The notes beneath the pieces were generated by a model, which did no database searches, had not been told where the DNA came from, and was given only the letters and a program-made list of their open reading frames with translations. Source: Beroe forskalii (Eukaryota > Ctenophora > Nuda > Beroida > Beroidae). From it: DNA of 64,000 bases. Positions 35,424-47,764 of this stretch are shown here, piece after piece (position 1 is the stretch's first letter; each line of letters starts with the position of its first letter). The stretch covers positions 186,001 through 250,000 of the forward strand of contig WFMF01000029.1 in the NCBI GenBank assembly GCA_011033025.1, given 5' to 3'. The translations under genes were made by a program, and so were the position numbers.

Positions 35424-37356
35424 GGTTTCTTGGAATATGCGATAATATTTTTCCGCTACACATTATAACCCAGGAAAAGTAGGGCAGTAACTCATCTTAT
35501 CCTAAAATAAGAAAATACTAAAACATATCAGGACTTCTCTGAAATACCAACCTACTAAATATGCTGACCAATTACCATGGTCTGAGAGCCATAATAGTCT
35601 CGTGTGGATGATATCGGGCACATACCGAATAAAGATCTTAGAATCTTACAGCTTGGCATCTTACAGCTTGGAATAATACAGCTCATATTCATGAGTCACA
35701 CCATATTATTGGCAAAGAGTACGGTTATAATGAATTAAAGAAGGTCATGGTTTAAAAGTTAGAAGTTGGGAGTGTCAATTATCAAATTTCTGCAGAAAAT
35801 TGGCAGCTGCACACGAGATTATTAGATAAGACATTAAGACGTATGAGTGATGACACCAGAAATCAAGCACCATGGCAATTGGCAAATGGCTGTAACATCA
35901 CCACTTATTATATTCTAAGGAAAATCACGTGACAGCGTTAAGTGATGCCAAGGCTAAACGTCAATGGAGCGTCATGACGCGCTATCTAAGCTAGGGATCG
36001 GTTGATGCCTAACAACGATCACGATTCATTGCTATCTTAAACCTACCTCCTTACCTCCCCGTATGCAATTGAAAGAAAAACCACCTTTTTATGCGTTCCA
36101 ATTTCCAAGGACCTCTAAGGAATAATTTATTTTCTAAATTACATTTCTAATTGCTTTAGAAAAAAAATATATACGGGCAATGAGCATGCATAAGCGAAGC
36201 GTAAATAACTCGACCGCAAAGACTTCCATCTCGCATTTAATTAGCTAATAGCCCGACTTTACTACGCTTCGGTTTTATAAAAATGCAAAATCCCGGTAAA
36301 TAAGCATAAAGCATGTTTCGATTAGCTATGCTATTCCACGGATACAATGAATAATTTTCGAGATCACAAACTTACGAACTTAAGATATTCTGGAATCATT
36401 GTCTGCGCAGTGCGCATTTCTCAGAAAAGCGAATTTATATTCCTAAGATTGTTCCTTGCGATATGAAGGATATGGCAATGCTCTGTCCGTATTGGAACAA
36501 CAATTAGCAGTCCTGATCCTCAGTTTAGGATGGTTCACAAACTACGTAATCAGCCAGGGGGTCGGGAAAGGAGGGGTTTGAACGACTTCATGTCACGTTA
36601 TAGGGGGGGTATAAAGTGTTGGCGATTACGTTATAAGAGAACGATGCCGTATTATTAGAATTACGCAACATGCAGGCTTAGGAAATAATTAGTTTATTAA
36701 TTAATAATGGCCCAACAAAGGCTCATATTAGGTATTTGGCTGCCAGGGATGCACAAATCACATATAAGAATATGACCAAATGAGCAGATCATCCCAAAAC
36801 CAAAAGCTGCCCGGTAGCACCTTTTCACAGCCTCCTGACAACTTGGAAACCAGGCTGATTGCCTGCAATTGGCGACCACAGGAGCAGCTGCAGCTTTGAA
36901 CAACTCATTAGAAATTGGAGGGAGGCAGCTGAAACGCCGCAGTGGCTACGGTATAACGGTGTATTGTAAGAGAGCAAGTCACACTGTAACGAGAAGCTGT
37001 GTCGTAATCATGCGCCATTACATAGCTTCTCTAAAGCGAGTACTCTATTAACAGGCTAGAAGGAGTATCTCCCTGGGGGTAGGTTCATGGCTACAACAGT
37101 GGGAGTTGTAGTAAGTGTGAGGGTGAATAATTCGAAAAAGGGCATGGAAATTGGCAGACTTCAGAGTAAGTAGGACGTAGGTTTATGAATTTGGAGCCCA
37201 GAGGAACCGAGGTACCTCCAAGCATGCATCCAGATCGACCTGGGAATTTATTAAGAAAGAAATGAATTAGAATACTGAATTAACTTTTAATAAAGGAATG
37301 AAATATAAACAGGGAACCTAGTAGTCTAGTTACTTAGTACAAAATCCAGAAGGTAT
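35424..37356. other. Non-genic stretch
   Basis: AT-rich with no recognised exon. A G-run (GGGGGGGTATAAAG) lies near 36,603. Nothing else stands out. Confidence 0.35.
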
Positions 37357-40300
37357 GTGCAAATCGTGATACCCTTTAATGACCGGTTGTAGAAGTTAGT
37401 TTAGGCCATCTAGAATCATGTTTTAGCGTGATCCAAAATTTTTGGGAAATGGAACATGGTCTAGTGACCACGCCCTTTTTGGGCGTGGGAAAATTCAAAA
37501 ATTCGAATAGAAAAATTATTTAAGGCCAAATATAGCATGTGAGGTGTCTAAACCTATGTTTTTCGGGACGCTGAATCGATTGGAAGGGTTATTTTTAAGT
37601 TTTGACAGTCATACATGACGTCAGGGACCACACCCACTTTTTACCGTGGGAAAATTTGACCACTTTTGCAATGTGCAAACATAAGTCATACCATAGCATG
37701 TGAGGTGTCTAAAGCCATGTTTTTGAGGACGCTGAATCGATTGGAAGGGTTATTTTCAGGTTCTGACTATCACATGTGACGTAATTGACCACGCCCAGTT
37801 TTATGTGTGGGAATATTTGAGCATATTTTGCATTATGTAACTAAAATTCATGTTATGGCATGATGGGTGTCTAAACTAATGTTTTTTGGGACGCTAAATT
37901 GATTGCAAGGGTTATTTTGAGTTTTGACAATCATACGTGATGTAGGCGACCACGCCCACTTTTATCGTGGGAAAATTTGACAACTTTTGCAATATGCAAA
38001 CATAAGTGATGCCATAACATGTGAGGTGTCTAAACCCATGTTTTTTGAGGACGCTGAATCGATTGAAAGGGTTATTTTCAGGTTCCGACCATCACATGTG
38101 ACGTAATTGACCACGCCCATTTTTCTGAGCAGGAATATCAATTGAGTATATTTTGTATCAGGTAATAAAAATTCATACTATGGCATGTTGGGTGTCTCAG
38201 GTCATGATTATTGGGACGTTGAAACGATTGGAAGGGTCATTTTGAGTCTTGGCTATCATAGTCACCGTGATACGTGACGAATTGTCAGCCACCTTCACTT
38301 TGGGGGATATTTGAAAGTTTGTTAGCATCGAGTAAATCAGTTATCTGAATATGTTATTCAAAACCCATGTTTGAATCGATTGGAAATTGTCTTTTGAAGA
38401 TTTATAGTCAGCATTATAATATTTGACGTAATTGACAGGGAATATTCTTCTAATAGGAGGTAAATAAGGGTAAAAAGAATTATTACCCTCCCGTGGCTCA
38501 AACTCCAGTGTGATAATTATCGATATATCACTCCTTTATAGGACTACTGAACAGTGGCGGAATAATAGAGCAGAATATTGTTTAATAAATTGTTGATTCT
38601 ATGAAGGGCACTCGATAATCTATAAAAAACGTTGAATTCAGACGAGGGTCGTCAGACCCGAGTGGTAAGTACTGTTTGTCGGGTAATAATACAATTAACA
38701 AACTCATGGATCGTGTGATATCGAAAATTGTCAAACTCGGCTAACGCCTCGTGTGATAATTTTCGATATAACGCTCCCATTCGTTTGTTAATCGTACAAT
38801 ATTAATTGATTCAGTAAGTTCCAAGCAATGGATTACTTCTGAATTTCTTATAATAGGTGTGAATTTACAGTAATAATTACTTAATTAATGATTCCACGTG
38901 ATATTTTATTGCACACTGTGAACAGGCATATAATGATAGGATAAGAAGTCCAACTGGAGGCCGTGTGATAGTTTGATTATAGATAGAACAGGGGTCAGTT
39001 ATAAACTATATTGGGAGTACTGGGGTTCAGGCCCCAATATCACATGGCTCTGGGTAAAAGGTGTAGCAGATCTCGGTCGTTCCCCTTGAACGTGTCATAG
39101 TTCAGGGAAGTGGTAATTCAGATTCTGCGCTACACACATCGTACCCCACCTCAAAGGCTAGACCTTACGGCTTACCGGACATAACCAGGTCTTGATTCCA
39201 GATGGTACTCTATATTATGTACCGAGATGTGGCACCGTTACAGGCAAACCAAGTAGAATAGATCCACAGTGGATCATGACTTAGAAAAGCAAGCCATAGG
39301 TTATTGCAATAATATCATGATACATGGACCACCCCAGATCTTAACAGCAGGTCACCTACTCTAATAAGCAACATCCCAAGATGTCGTTCATTGAATTCAT
39401 TGCTGTTCAATGTTCTCAGTACAACTGGAAAGTAATGTTCTCTTCAGTGTTATGTAGGAATAAGCTTTTTTGTTCAATTATTGTCTGTAAAGTGTAAAGG
39501 CATGATCACCACCTATGACCCGGCATCCAGGTATTCAGGTATAGTTGTGCACTGTTGGACTAGTCAAAATAGTTGCACATCCAATTGAGTACCAATGAAC
39601 TCTTTGCCATGGACTCATGGAGGGTTGCCACCACTTCATGCGTGTTTGGTAGGGAGTACAAATAGGTACGTCTTGTGAGATGTAAGGATAGATCATTGGA
39701 ATTGAATTCTGACCATCAAAATATGGCACGTATAATGGCAAATACACAGATCTGGTACATTTGGCCACATATGTTAGGACTTACAAATAACCCTTTAGTT
39801 CCTACTTTAAAATACTTAGTCCTTTCATTCTCGATTCTTCCATTCGGTTTCTAGTCGTAGAAAACACTGTTTTAGATACCTACAAGATAATATGTCTAGA
39901 CTCGTTATAATGATTACCCATCACAATATTTCTCAACTATTCTCACAATAGCAGTGGCCGTGGTCACTAACATCACAATTTCACAAATGATTTTCTCATA
40001 ACTCACAAATAAACCTTCCAATTGATTCAGCACCTTGAAACAATACACATCCATCATGCATTATATAGACGGATGAATTTTAATTATGCAAAGCAAAAGT
40101 TGCGCCACGTTTAACAATTGGCGTGGTCAATAAAGTCACACGTGATGGTCGGAACCTGAAAAAAACCCTTCCAATCAATTCAGATAAAAAGTGGGTGTGG
40201 TCGCCTACATCACGTATGATTGTCAAAACTCAAAAATAACCCTTGCAATCGATTTAGCGTCCCAAAAAACATAAGTTTAGACACCCATCATGCCATAGTA

Positions 40301-40794
40301 TGAATTTTGGTTACATGATGCAAAATATGCTCAAATATTCCCACGCATAAAACTGGGCGTGGTCAATTACGTCACATGTGATAGTCAGAACCTGAAAATA
40401 ACCCTTCCAATCGATTCAGCGTCCTCAAAAACATGGCTTTAGACACCTCACATGCTATGGTATGACTTATGTTTGCACAATGCAAAAGTGGTCAAATTTT
40501 CCCACGGTAAAAAGTGGGTGTGGTCCCTGACGTCAAGTATGACTGTCAAAACTTAAAAATAACCCTTCCAATCGATTCAGCGTCCCGAAAAACATAGGTT
40601 TAGACACCTGACATGCTATATTTGGCCTTAAATAATTTTCCTATTAGAATTTTAGAATTTTCCCACGCTCAAAAAGGGCGTGGTCACTAGACCATGTTCC
40701 ATTTCCCAAAAATTTTGGATCACGGTGAAATATCATTTCTAATGGCCTAAACTAACTTCTACAACCGGTCATTAAAGGGTATCACGATTTGCAC
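37357..40794. mobile_element. Foldback element C, relative of element B
   Basis: The termini GTGCAAATCGTGATACCC (left) and its inverse (right, ending 40,794) lead into arms of five ~160-bp units each. GACCACGCCC-type words lie at about 37,466, 37,627, 37,787, 37,948 and 38,108, and their inverses at 40,122-40,680. Each unit has GTGTCTAAACC(C/T)ATGTTTTT, GGGACGCTGAATCGATTGG and GTGGGAAAATTTGA. The same unit length, order of motifs and core appear in element B, although flanking bases and termini differ. The interior (38.4-40.1 kb) has no recognised transposase. Confidence 0.8.
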
Positions 40795-41156
40795 CGGATA
40801 TGTAATAAGTCACCAGACTATAGTATTTGCAATGTCGTCGTTCGCGTTGACAGAAAGACAGAATTAATGGAACTCGATTTACTTTTCAGATAAGTGTTTG
40901 AAACGAGGAGCCTCGAAAAACAGTGAGGATATTAGAAATAAAGATAATAGGAAAATAGAAATAGCTAAAAAGCGGTTGAAAAGACGGCAATTTTGAACAC
41001 CAACAAAACTCCAAAGCAATTTTCCACTTACAACATATGTATCTTAGCGGACATAATTGCGAGTGTACATAACTATGGTCCGAGCTAGAGCGAAATTCCT
41101 CCAAAATATATTGAATATGATCTAATTTTGGGGAGTTATTCATTGGTTCAATCAGA

Positions 41157-41699
41157 TACCTTAGTACACTTAAGAACGGCATCACGTAATTTGCGCGCAC
41201 TTTAAGATCGGAGCACTTTATTAGTGCGGTTTTTTATGAGTTAGAAAACGATGTGGAAATTTGAATAAATTTGAAATGTTCCTCTTTATTGGAAGACAAC
41301 ATATTCATAGGACCAACAATCGAAAATTTTGCAATAATGAAAATAAATCACATTTTCTACAGTAATAAGTTACCTATAGTGTCCAATACAATTTCTTTCT
41401 TTAAGCTATTTAAGTTTTAGCTAACGGTCACGATATACAGCTCGTTTTGTAATAGTACTAAATTGTTTTGGCCACTACAAACTTATCAAGTACCCATACA
41501 TTCAAATCCGGTAGTATAGTCATTCATTAATTCATGTCCGAAAAAAAACGAAATCGAAAAAATCGCAAAATTCACAAAATTGTTCACTTAATTAGCATAC
41601 ACTTCATTTTATGCGCACTTAAATACTGTACACTTAATTAGTGCGGTTTTTTCCAAACCGCACTAATTAAGTGACGCCGTTCTTAAGTGTACTAAGGTA
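41157..41699. mobile_element. TA-flanked MITE
   Basis: The inverted ends CCTTAGTACACTTAAGAACG (from 41,159) and the inverse (to 41,697) are flanked by TA on both sides, as expected of a Tc1/mariner-type non-autonomous element. The internal word ATTAGTGCGGTTTTTT occurs at both ends, and a perfect hairpin with AAACCGCACTAATTAAGTG lies near the right end. No protein encoded. Confidence 0.75.
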
Positions 41700-42339
41700 A
41701 GCAGATAACTGCTTGAATATCTAAAGATCTAATGCGTGAAATATCAGGGCATCAACTCTACAAGCAAATCAATGGCATGGTGAATGAAAGAAATAGCTAT
41801 TAAAGAAGAGCAAATGAAGGCAAGAAATTTGGAAGAGTAGAAGATGGTCGGACTTGATTTGGGCGGACAACATACCTAATTATGGGCACAGCTGGGACCT
41901 TCAGCGACCAATATACCTACATGTCAAAATAGACCGAAATAGTGAAGCAATGTCCGGGACAGGTGCATGATCGAACCTACTTTCAACAAATACAACGCAG
42001 ATAAGGTGTATCAGCAAATGGCCAGCTGCCTTTCAAATTAGGGAAATCAACGGACACAGTTATTTAAGTATTTAGAAATTAAGGTAATCTAGAGATGAAA
42101 GTTGGTACACTCTTTACTACTTCTTCAGCCCTTTTTTCTACTCCCAGGTAAGCTTTTATTAAAGTATTAAAGGAGTTAAGCTGTTATAATTAGCTAATTA
42201 GGGGTGCATCCCGGATGCAGACCAGTCAGAGATCATGCGAATTTATTCGGTCTAGATAAATTATGAATTCAATGAATTAATTTATCGATAATATAATTAA
42301 ACATGCATATTCGCAAGTTGCGATTCAAAATTCAAATTA

Positions 42340-42487
42340 AGAACCCTACATTGCCATTATCAAAGTACCAAAATTAGTAACTACCTACATGGACAATGGA
42401 CAATGTAAAGCTTAACATGTCCATTGTCCATTGGCCATGTAGGTAGTTACTAATTTTGGTACTTTGACAATGACAATATAGGGTTCT
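42340..42487. mobile_element. 148-bp hairpin MITE
   Basis: The ends AGAACCCTA and TAGGGTTCT enclose two near-perfect arms (CAAAGTACCAAAATTAGTAA, CTACCTACATGG, GGACAATG) around a short loop. The whole unit folds as a single hairpin. Confidence 0.8.
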
Positions 42488-43534
42488 AGGTACGAGAAGT
42501 AATAATTATCATATATGAGCCTATTGAACCGTGATGCGTTATATTGCACATAAAGAAGTTCAGGCAGGTTACAAGAGCACGATATTATATAGTGCGGTAT
42601 AATGGCCAATGAGCAGAAGCTCAGAAGAGTGCAGTCATGAGCAGTGCAGTTCGTACTCAAAAGCCAAGGTATAGTCAGAGAATCATTAAGGAGTTTAAGT
42701 AACAAGAGAGCGGTCATATCACGTACCTTGCAGTGTCATTAACTCCTTAAATAGAACTGAGCCGGCTGCATATGTTCAAATTACCTGGTATATAATGCAG
42801 GTGTATTGAAGCTTTGAGGTGTGATATCCAATATGAGGGAGCAAATGCATGGAACCAAGTGCTGTAAATTTTGCTAGAATTTACGACTAGATACAAGGTA
42901 GGTGTAAGAGTATGATAAGTTATAATAGAGCTACATTCATCAAAGTTCATCATGGTCATATAGCACGATCTTAGCTCTAAAATACATCTCGATTTTCTGC
43001 AAGCTGCATTCAAAGGACATTGATCAATTTCACAAGACAGTCACGAAATTTAAAGAAAGTTCATGCAATGAAGAGTACGTGAAATTGGGAGGATAGCTCA
43101 TGAAGACACCAAAAGATAAGAAATGGAAGACTCCCGGCCCTGTGAAGCTGTGAAGAATAAGTGATCAGTATACGGCTGCCACTGATTTGGCACAATTCCT
43201 GGAAAGTTGGAAGCTATGCTATGACTGAAATATGGATCCGTCTTGAACAATCCGATACACTGATGACTGATGACTTGATAAGGACCATCAAAAATTGCAT
43301 GCAACAATCCTTCAGAACTTCACAGCATGTATTGTTCACATCACGTGATTATTACGTGATAACTTCGTACATGATGGTTGTCAATCATGAAGCACCATGA
43401 AGGTTATCTTATATGACGTGCTTGAAGTATTATAACTGTCAGTGGGAAGTGACCATATGATTTATTGGTAAGATGCATAATCAAATGATAATGAAATGGA
43501 TAAGTCCTGAATGAGTACTGAATGGTTATCATGA

Positions 43535-43680
43535 AAAAAGCCAAAAAGAGTAGGCGAAAATATTAAATGACTAAATTGATAGATTAAGAAAACCTATAAA
43601 TAAATGAAAAAAGCTAAAAAGGAAAGGCGAAACTCTTAAATTACTAAATTGATAAATTTAGAAAACCTATAAATAACTGA
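43535..43680 (+). repeat. ~78-bp tandem duplication
   Basis: Two copies of a block with GAAAAAAGC(C/T)AAAAAG, AGGCGAAA and AAAACCTATAAATAA. AT-rich, non-coding. Confidence 0.7.
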
Positions 43681-44436
43681 ATATTATTAAATAAGTTCGA
43701 AAATAATTAAATTAGTTTGAATCGATAAGAATGCATATATTTAATGAGCAATTAGAGCTTATAAATAGGACAAAAAGGGGATAGATTGATGATGATAATG
43801 ATCCATTGGGAATCTATAAAAACTCTTGGAGTTCATTTTTCAGATTAAATAAATTAATTAAATTCATAATAATCAGACTCCATTATCATTATACTATCAG
43901 ATTATATTGGAAATCGGATGATATAAAACCGGTAAATTATTAATTTCCCGCGCGGTTCCCTCAGTGAGTTTAATACCACGCACGTACAATCCGGCCGTGC
44001 AGCGTGGACAAAAGAAGGCTAATTATCATGCTTATTGTGTGAATAATATGAAAGTACGAATAAACAAACGTTTGGGCATATCAGGAATTGTATGTCTATA
44101 TGGTGCGCTCATTTGCTGTGTTTTGTGTTGCAGTATAGGTGTTCATGAGGATTTAATGCTAGCTATTAGAGTATTAGCCATAAGGAACATGATAGTTCTG
44201 ATACGCTGTGAATTTAAAACTTTAAATGTTCCTGTGGCAGGAATTATATTGATAATTACGGCAAATTACCAGATCTGTGGCAAATTGGGCACATCAAAAT
44301 TTAAGATCTGGCCAGTAATTATCTCGGATAATATCGTACTGATAGATATGGATATAGGATTTAAATCTCGACACAGACTATATCAGAAGATAAAGATAAG
44401 GTATAAACTCGTCAATGCATAATTTCAGCTCCACCC

Positions 44437-45531
44437 ATGGACGAAGTATCTAAACTAGCCCTGCTGTTCAGCATCAGCCTCTTCGCCCTCCTCTTCCTCC
44501 TCACCGTCACCGTCCTTGGCACCGTCGCAAACCGGCACTCCTTCGCCTTCCTGCGGCAGGACGCTAACAGGACGCTCCATGATAAGCTGATGATGGTTCT
44601 GAACGGCACGGACGCTGCTATGTGTTCTATGGCGTGCATCTTGTGTCTGGTGAACACCCTGCAGCTGATGTTCGCATCCGAGCCCGTCAAGGACAAAGTG
44701 ACGATGTTAGCGCTGGTGGTGTGGATGGTGAAGTGCGTGTTCAAGGTGTTAGTGTCCTGTACTGCCCTCGCATCAGCTATTGTTTTGGTTGTCCGAGCCT
44801 TCGTCATCACTCACCCTACCTACGAAATAAAGACTGGGGATCTATACTCGCTCATGGTGATGTTTTTCATCTTTTCCGTGATCGCCAGCGTCACCATGGC
44901 AGTCACTAACTTCCCGGGGGGCAAAGCTTCGGACGAAGGGAAGCTGAGCACTCAAATAATATACGCTATAGTCATCGGGATTTTAATCATCGTTTCAGTT
45001 ACAAGCGTTATCATCTGTGCCATTGACTTAAAACCGCACCTCCCACCCCCTCCACCAGGAGAAATGAACACTGCAAAAGAGAGGAAGGACACGATGAACA
45101 CCCTGATAATCGGCACCATCTTCTGCACCCTCCGCACCGCCTACCTCATCCTCTTCTGCCACTACAACATGGCCTCCCTCGCTGACAGTGACAGGACCAC
45201 GGAGGAGGTGCTGGTCAGTCTGACTCTCATCCCCCTCAACTCCATCCTCAACCCCTTCGTCCTCTTCTGCCGTAGCGAGCCGCTGCGGAGGTTCAGTAAG
45301 GAGCGGATCACGGGTCGGTGTCTCTTCCGCTTCACCTGGGTCTCGTCCTTCTGCTGCTGCTGTAGGATGTGTTGGTGTAGGAAGTGGGAGAGAGTGAAGA
45401 GGAGGCTGAGGGGTGAGGAGGAGGAGGAGGAGGAGAAGGATGTGAGGGGGTTTAAGAAGACAGCCTCCATGATACTGGAGAACAAGAGTTCTGTGGGGGT
45501 GGAACTGGAGGATCAGAGTGAGGAGATATGA
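44437..45531 (+). CDS. Class A-like 7TM receptor, single coding exon
   Basis: A 364-residue protein with seven hydrophobic segments: about 6-31, 51-79, 88-119, 137-157, 172-195, 219-241 and 257-279. TM2 holds NGTDA, with Asp near the usual conserved position. TM3 ends LVVRAFVITHP, so the DRY Arg is present but its acidic partner is replaced by Val. TM7 ends LNSILNPFVLF, a variant of NPxxY. A basic helix 8 (EPLRRFSKER), a Cys cluster (CCCCRMCWC, a possible palmitoylation site) and an acidic Glu run follow. The start is ATG eight bases after an acceptor-like TTTCAG; the upstream GTGAGT at 43,964 suggests a 5' UTR intron. GC content and codon use stand out from the AT-rich surroundings. Ligand unknown. 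No close similarity to the receptor at 13.4-16.8 kb was apparent. Confidence 0.85.
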   Translation: MDEVSKLALLFSISLFALLFLLTVTVLGTVANRHSFAFLRQDANRTLHDKLMMVLNGTDAAMCSMACILCLVNTLQLMFASEPVKDKVTMLALVVWMVKCVFKVLVSCTALASAIVLVVRAFVITHPTYEIKTGDLYSLMVMFFIFSVIASVTMAVTNFPGGKASDEGKLSTQIIYAIVIGILIIVSVTSVIICAIDLKPHLPPPPPGEMNTAKERKDTMNTLIIGTIFCTLRTAYLILFCHYNMASLADSDRTTEEVLVSLTLIPLNSILNPFVLFCRSEPLRRFSKERITGRCLFRFTWVSSFCCCCRMCWCRKWERVKRRLRGEEEEEEEKDVRGFKKTASMILENKSSVGVELEDQSEEI

Positions 45532-47170
45532 ACAGGATCATTGTGAGGAGATATGAACAGAGAGATATGAACAGAGTGAGAGAGTTATGGTGGGGGTGAT
45601 TGCTTAAATAGGATGAGTTAATGATATGTTCATTGACAATTATTATATATTGAGTGTGGAGTTGAAATCACGGAGGTTGAAATGTTGGATGATTTCAGCC
45701 GGGACATGCAGCTAATTCCTATCAGTCCACGATTAAAATTTTATATTGGCTGATAGTTTAGGAGTTAAAGGTAACAATCGATTAATCCGATTCCAAACAA
45801 ACGAATCAGGTGATTAAAAAACCGCTCCGATTGATTTAAATGTGATGTGGAGGAAATGGGACAAGATTCGTCATAGACTAATTATCAGACAACTCGAAGA
45901 TTGAATATATTTAAGCAGGTGTTAGAATATGCACCTATCCATTGAGAGTTGAGACATTGCAAAGATCGATTGGCTGACAGGGTGTGGGCTGTAGTCGTGA
46001 TAAGTAGGACTCTGAGTAGCTGATAAAATTCTCAGATTTGTAGTTCATTATACGTGACAACATGACATGACTAGGCTACGAATGGCTAGCAAAGTGACTG
46101 ATTTTATGAACCGGAGCCATAATTATGCAGTATGTAATTAACTAATTAAAGCCATGACACTGCTGACTGCTCGTATTCATGAGGTTGTAAGAGCTGGTGA
46201 TTGCATGGAGACACAGAGACATGCATTATAATTGCAATAACTCTGCAATATGAATAATAAACTACCTTACTAAAGAAATGCCACACTTAATGCGATACTT
46301 AATTAGAGCAATTTTGATAAACTAGCATTAATCAAGTGCGCAGTGTGCACCGATTACGTGATGCACACGTAATTTTAAGTGTGCTATAAGAGTGCTAAGC
46401 GTACCATAGTACTAGAAGAATCTAGTATGAGAGGGGTAGCAGTGGAATCTTTGATAATGCAAAGATTGAATTTTATTTTCATTTTCAACCAATATGAGAA
46501 TTCGATACAGAAGTGATTGACAATGATATCTGATCTCACCCTCAGGGATGTTTGAAGAAATTTCAGTATTTGTAGAAACTACAATTAAGTAATTAATGAT
46601 CAATGATGTTTCCCATTTTCCTGCCTCCCTACGATTCGAAAATAACAGAAAAGTTCTGAATTATTGTGCTTTTAGTTTTAAAGCAAATTTTAAAGCAAAT
46701 TTTAAAGCAAATTTTAGTTTTAAAGCAAATATTTAAGTCGTAAATGTAGGTCTTAAAACAAATACCAAGGTTTATTTATAAAGGTTGTAATTTGGGGATT
46801 TTTCAGAAAAATCCCCATTTTATCACCCACCATGACATTTCGAAATGACGTCATTATCATATGTTAACGAGAGTAATAACTTGAAAAATCCCCATCTTTC
46901 AACTTACCAAAATTTGAAACAAATAATATGGTAAAAATCGCCAATTCAAAACTAACAAGGATTGAAATTTGAAAAGATTCCCAATACTCGGATATAGAAT
47001 AAACACAATAGAACCAATCACCAGTTCATCGGGCATTGTTTGGTCGAACACATTTAGCATGATCTCGACTGAATATTTGGTCTTTAAAGTTAAATTTTTC
47101 TTAATGAAATTAAAATTGAAAATAGTAGACTTTTCATTTTCATAGTATCATTATCTTACCAGCCATTCAA
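45532..47170. other. 3' flank of the receptor gene, no further gene seen
   Basis: Just after the stop codon the words GTGAGGAGATATGAACAG and AGATATGAACAGAGTGAG are short tandem copies of the end of the CDS. An AATAAA lies near 46,256. AAAGCAAATTTT is repeated at 46,680-46,730. No exon recognised. Confidence 0.4.
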
Positions 47171-47174
47171 CCCA

Positions 47175-47475
47175 ATGTCGTTATCTTATCAGTCTTAATC
47201 TTATCAGTCCTTATCTTATCGGTCTTATTCTTATCTGTCTTAATCTTATCAGTGGTAATCTTATCAGTCTTAATCTTTTCAGTATTAATCTTATCAGCAT
47301 CAATCTTATAAATATATCAGTCTTAATCTTATCAGTCTTAATCTTATCTGTCCTAATCATATCAGTCTTCTCTTAATCTTATCTCTCTTAATCTTATCAA
47401 TCTTGATCTAATCCGTGTTAATCTTATCTTTCTTAAACGTATCTTTCTTAATCTTATCATTTAAAATCTTATAGT
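47175..47475. repeat. TCTTATCAGTCTTAA minisatellite
   Basis: About twenty imperfect copies of a 14-15-base unit, TCTTATCAGTCTTAA. It lies 3' of the glycosyltransferase gene. The core CTTATCAGT is shared with the repeat at 13.87 kb. Confidence 0.85.
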
Positions 47476-47764
47476 TATATCTATGGTCCCAACATGAGAT
47501 GAACGGTTAGTTAGCAGATATCAAATTGAACAACTTCAATTCATTCATGAATTAAGATTTAATCAAAATAAAAGTAAATTCAAAATCGATCCAAATAAAT
47601 AGTTAGCTCTCCAAATAATTTCAAATAATTCCCGATATAGCTTCAAGATTATCTCCGATTTTCACCACGATAGCCTATATTCGCGTAAAATTGTGCAAAC
47701 AACTCCTTTGTTCAGCATTTTTTTCACTCTGATCTTTATGTTTTCCCGAGGAGTGAAAGTCCCC

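Larger units (their letters stand above)
40795..43963. other. Non-genic region upstream of the second receptor gene
   Basis: Apart from the two MITEs and the 78-bp duplication, no exon is supported. The last bases (CGCGCGGTTCCCTCA|GTGAGT, donor at 43,964) look like the end of an untranslated first exon of the receptor gene at 44,437. This would be spliced to the acceptor AATTTCAG ending at 44,428. Confidence 0.4.

Noticed and set aside
43964-44422. 152-codon forward ORF upstream of the second receptor
   Set aside because: It begins at GTG exactly on a GTGAGT donor and ends before an acceptor, so it is most simply an intron in the 5' UTR; no domain.
44412-45485. Antisense ORFs opposite the receptor (44,412-44,810 and 45,162-45,485)
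   Set aside because: Shadows of a GC-rich coding frame.
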